Source: an uncultured Oscillospiraceae bacterium (GTDB taxonomy: Bacteria > Bacillota > Clostridia > Oscillospirales > Ruminococcaceae). From it: DNA of 13,935 bases. The stretch is taken from positions 1 to 13,935 of the forward strand of contig CANNTZ010000067.1 in the NCBI GenBank assembly GCA_947522735.1, read 5' to 3'. The translations under genes and the position numbers were made by a program. Under the pieces are notes generated by a model that worked only from the letters and a program-made list of their open reading frames with translations, did no database searches and was not told the origin of the DNA. Below are positions 13,711-13,935 of the stretch, piece after piece (the stretch's first letter is position 1; the number at the start of each line of letters is the position of its first letter).

Positions 13711-13935
13711 ATGTATAAAAGACTGTCGCACACGCTCAACACGCGCGACCACGCGTTCCCGGGAGCGCCCACGCTCAAGCTCGCGCCGTTTGAGTCCATG
13801 GAGAGCGGCGACGTGCTCAACACCTATCAGATAACGCTGTTCAACCACTTTGGAACGCATATGGACGGCCCCAACCACTTTAACCGTCAGGGACGGCAGC
13901 TTTATGAGCTGGAGCTCTCCTCCTTTATTTTCGAG
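13711..13935 (+). CDS. Cyclase / kynurenine-formamidase-like metal hydrolase, 5' part
   Basis: Only the first 75 codons are present; the frame runs off the window end. The sequence HFGTHMDGPNHF at about 48-59 is an exact match to the family metal-binding motif HxGTHxDxPxHF (PF04199), which binds Zn or Mn in kynurenine formamidase, isatin hydrolase and relatives that open amide or lactone-like bonds. The N-terminus RLSHTLN with a later HAFPGAPTLKL also fits the family start. GGGAGG precedes ATG 13711, 13 bases after the membrane hydrolase stop, so it is part of the operon. With the dehydrogenase and kinase it may open a cyclic form of the sugar acid, which is a guess from context. Confidence 0.88.
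   Translation, partial: MYKRLSHTLNTRDHAFPGAPTLKLAPFESMESGDVLNTYQITLFNHFGTHMDGPNHFNRQGRQLYELELSSFIFE

Overview
The window looks like the chromosome of a GC-rich, probably uncultured Clostridia-type Firmicute. Strong AGGAGG-like ribosome sites precede most genes, sigma-A-type promoters (TTGAnn / TATAAT) stand in AT-rich gaps, and the transporter is of the LplB/YtcP type typical of Firmicutes. No tRNA, rRNA, CRISPR array, IS element or integrase was seen, so the host assignment rests on gene families and signals only.

Left part (1-3260, minus strand): two CUT1 sugar ABC permeases (LplB-like 1292-2242, then YtcP-like 342-1262) under a promoter at 2283-2311. No solute-binding protein or ATPase is visible. 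Right of them lies about 950 bases without an ordinary gene. It holds a decayed zinc-ribbon membrane protein gene, a long hairpin that buries a Shine-Dalgarno, a possible 51-residue ORF, a promoter and a clear Rho-independent terminator.

Middle part (3259-9013, minus strand): a small two-helix membrane protein with its own promoter and the terminator at 3037-3077; DNA polymerase I with an apparently dead proofreading domain; an ECF sigma factor and its cognate membrane protein, a short beta-propeller anti-sigma-like factor, from a promoter at 8146-8173; a terminator at 8225-8253; then a GntR/FCD regulator.

Right part (9014-13935): the regulator is divergent from a plus-strand operon with a near-consensus promoter. 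The promoter spacer carries two overlapping GTATAC palindromes, probably the regulator's operator. The leader holds three tandem copies of a ribosome-site/ATG unit; the first two open five-codon mini-ORFs and the third starts the first gene. The genes are a beta-hydroxyacid dehydrogenase, a DUF1537 four-carbon acid-sugar kinase (ATGA overlap), an alpha/beta hydrolase fused to about eight membrane helices, and the start of a cyclase/kynurenine-formamidase-like metal hydrolase. Dehydrogenase plus DUF1537 kinase is the known core of threonate/erythronate-type acid-sugar catabolism. The membrane hydrolase and cyclase are unexpected partners and may supply or open an esterified or lactone substrate. 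This operon and its leader are the most novel part of the window.
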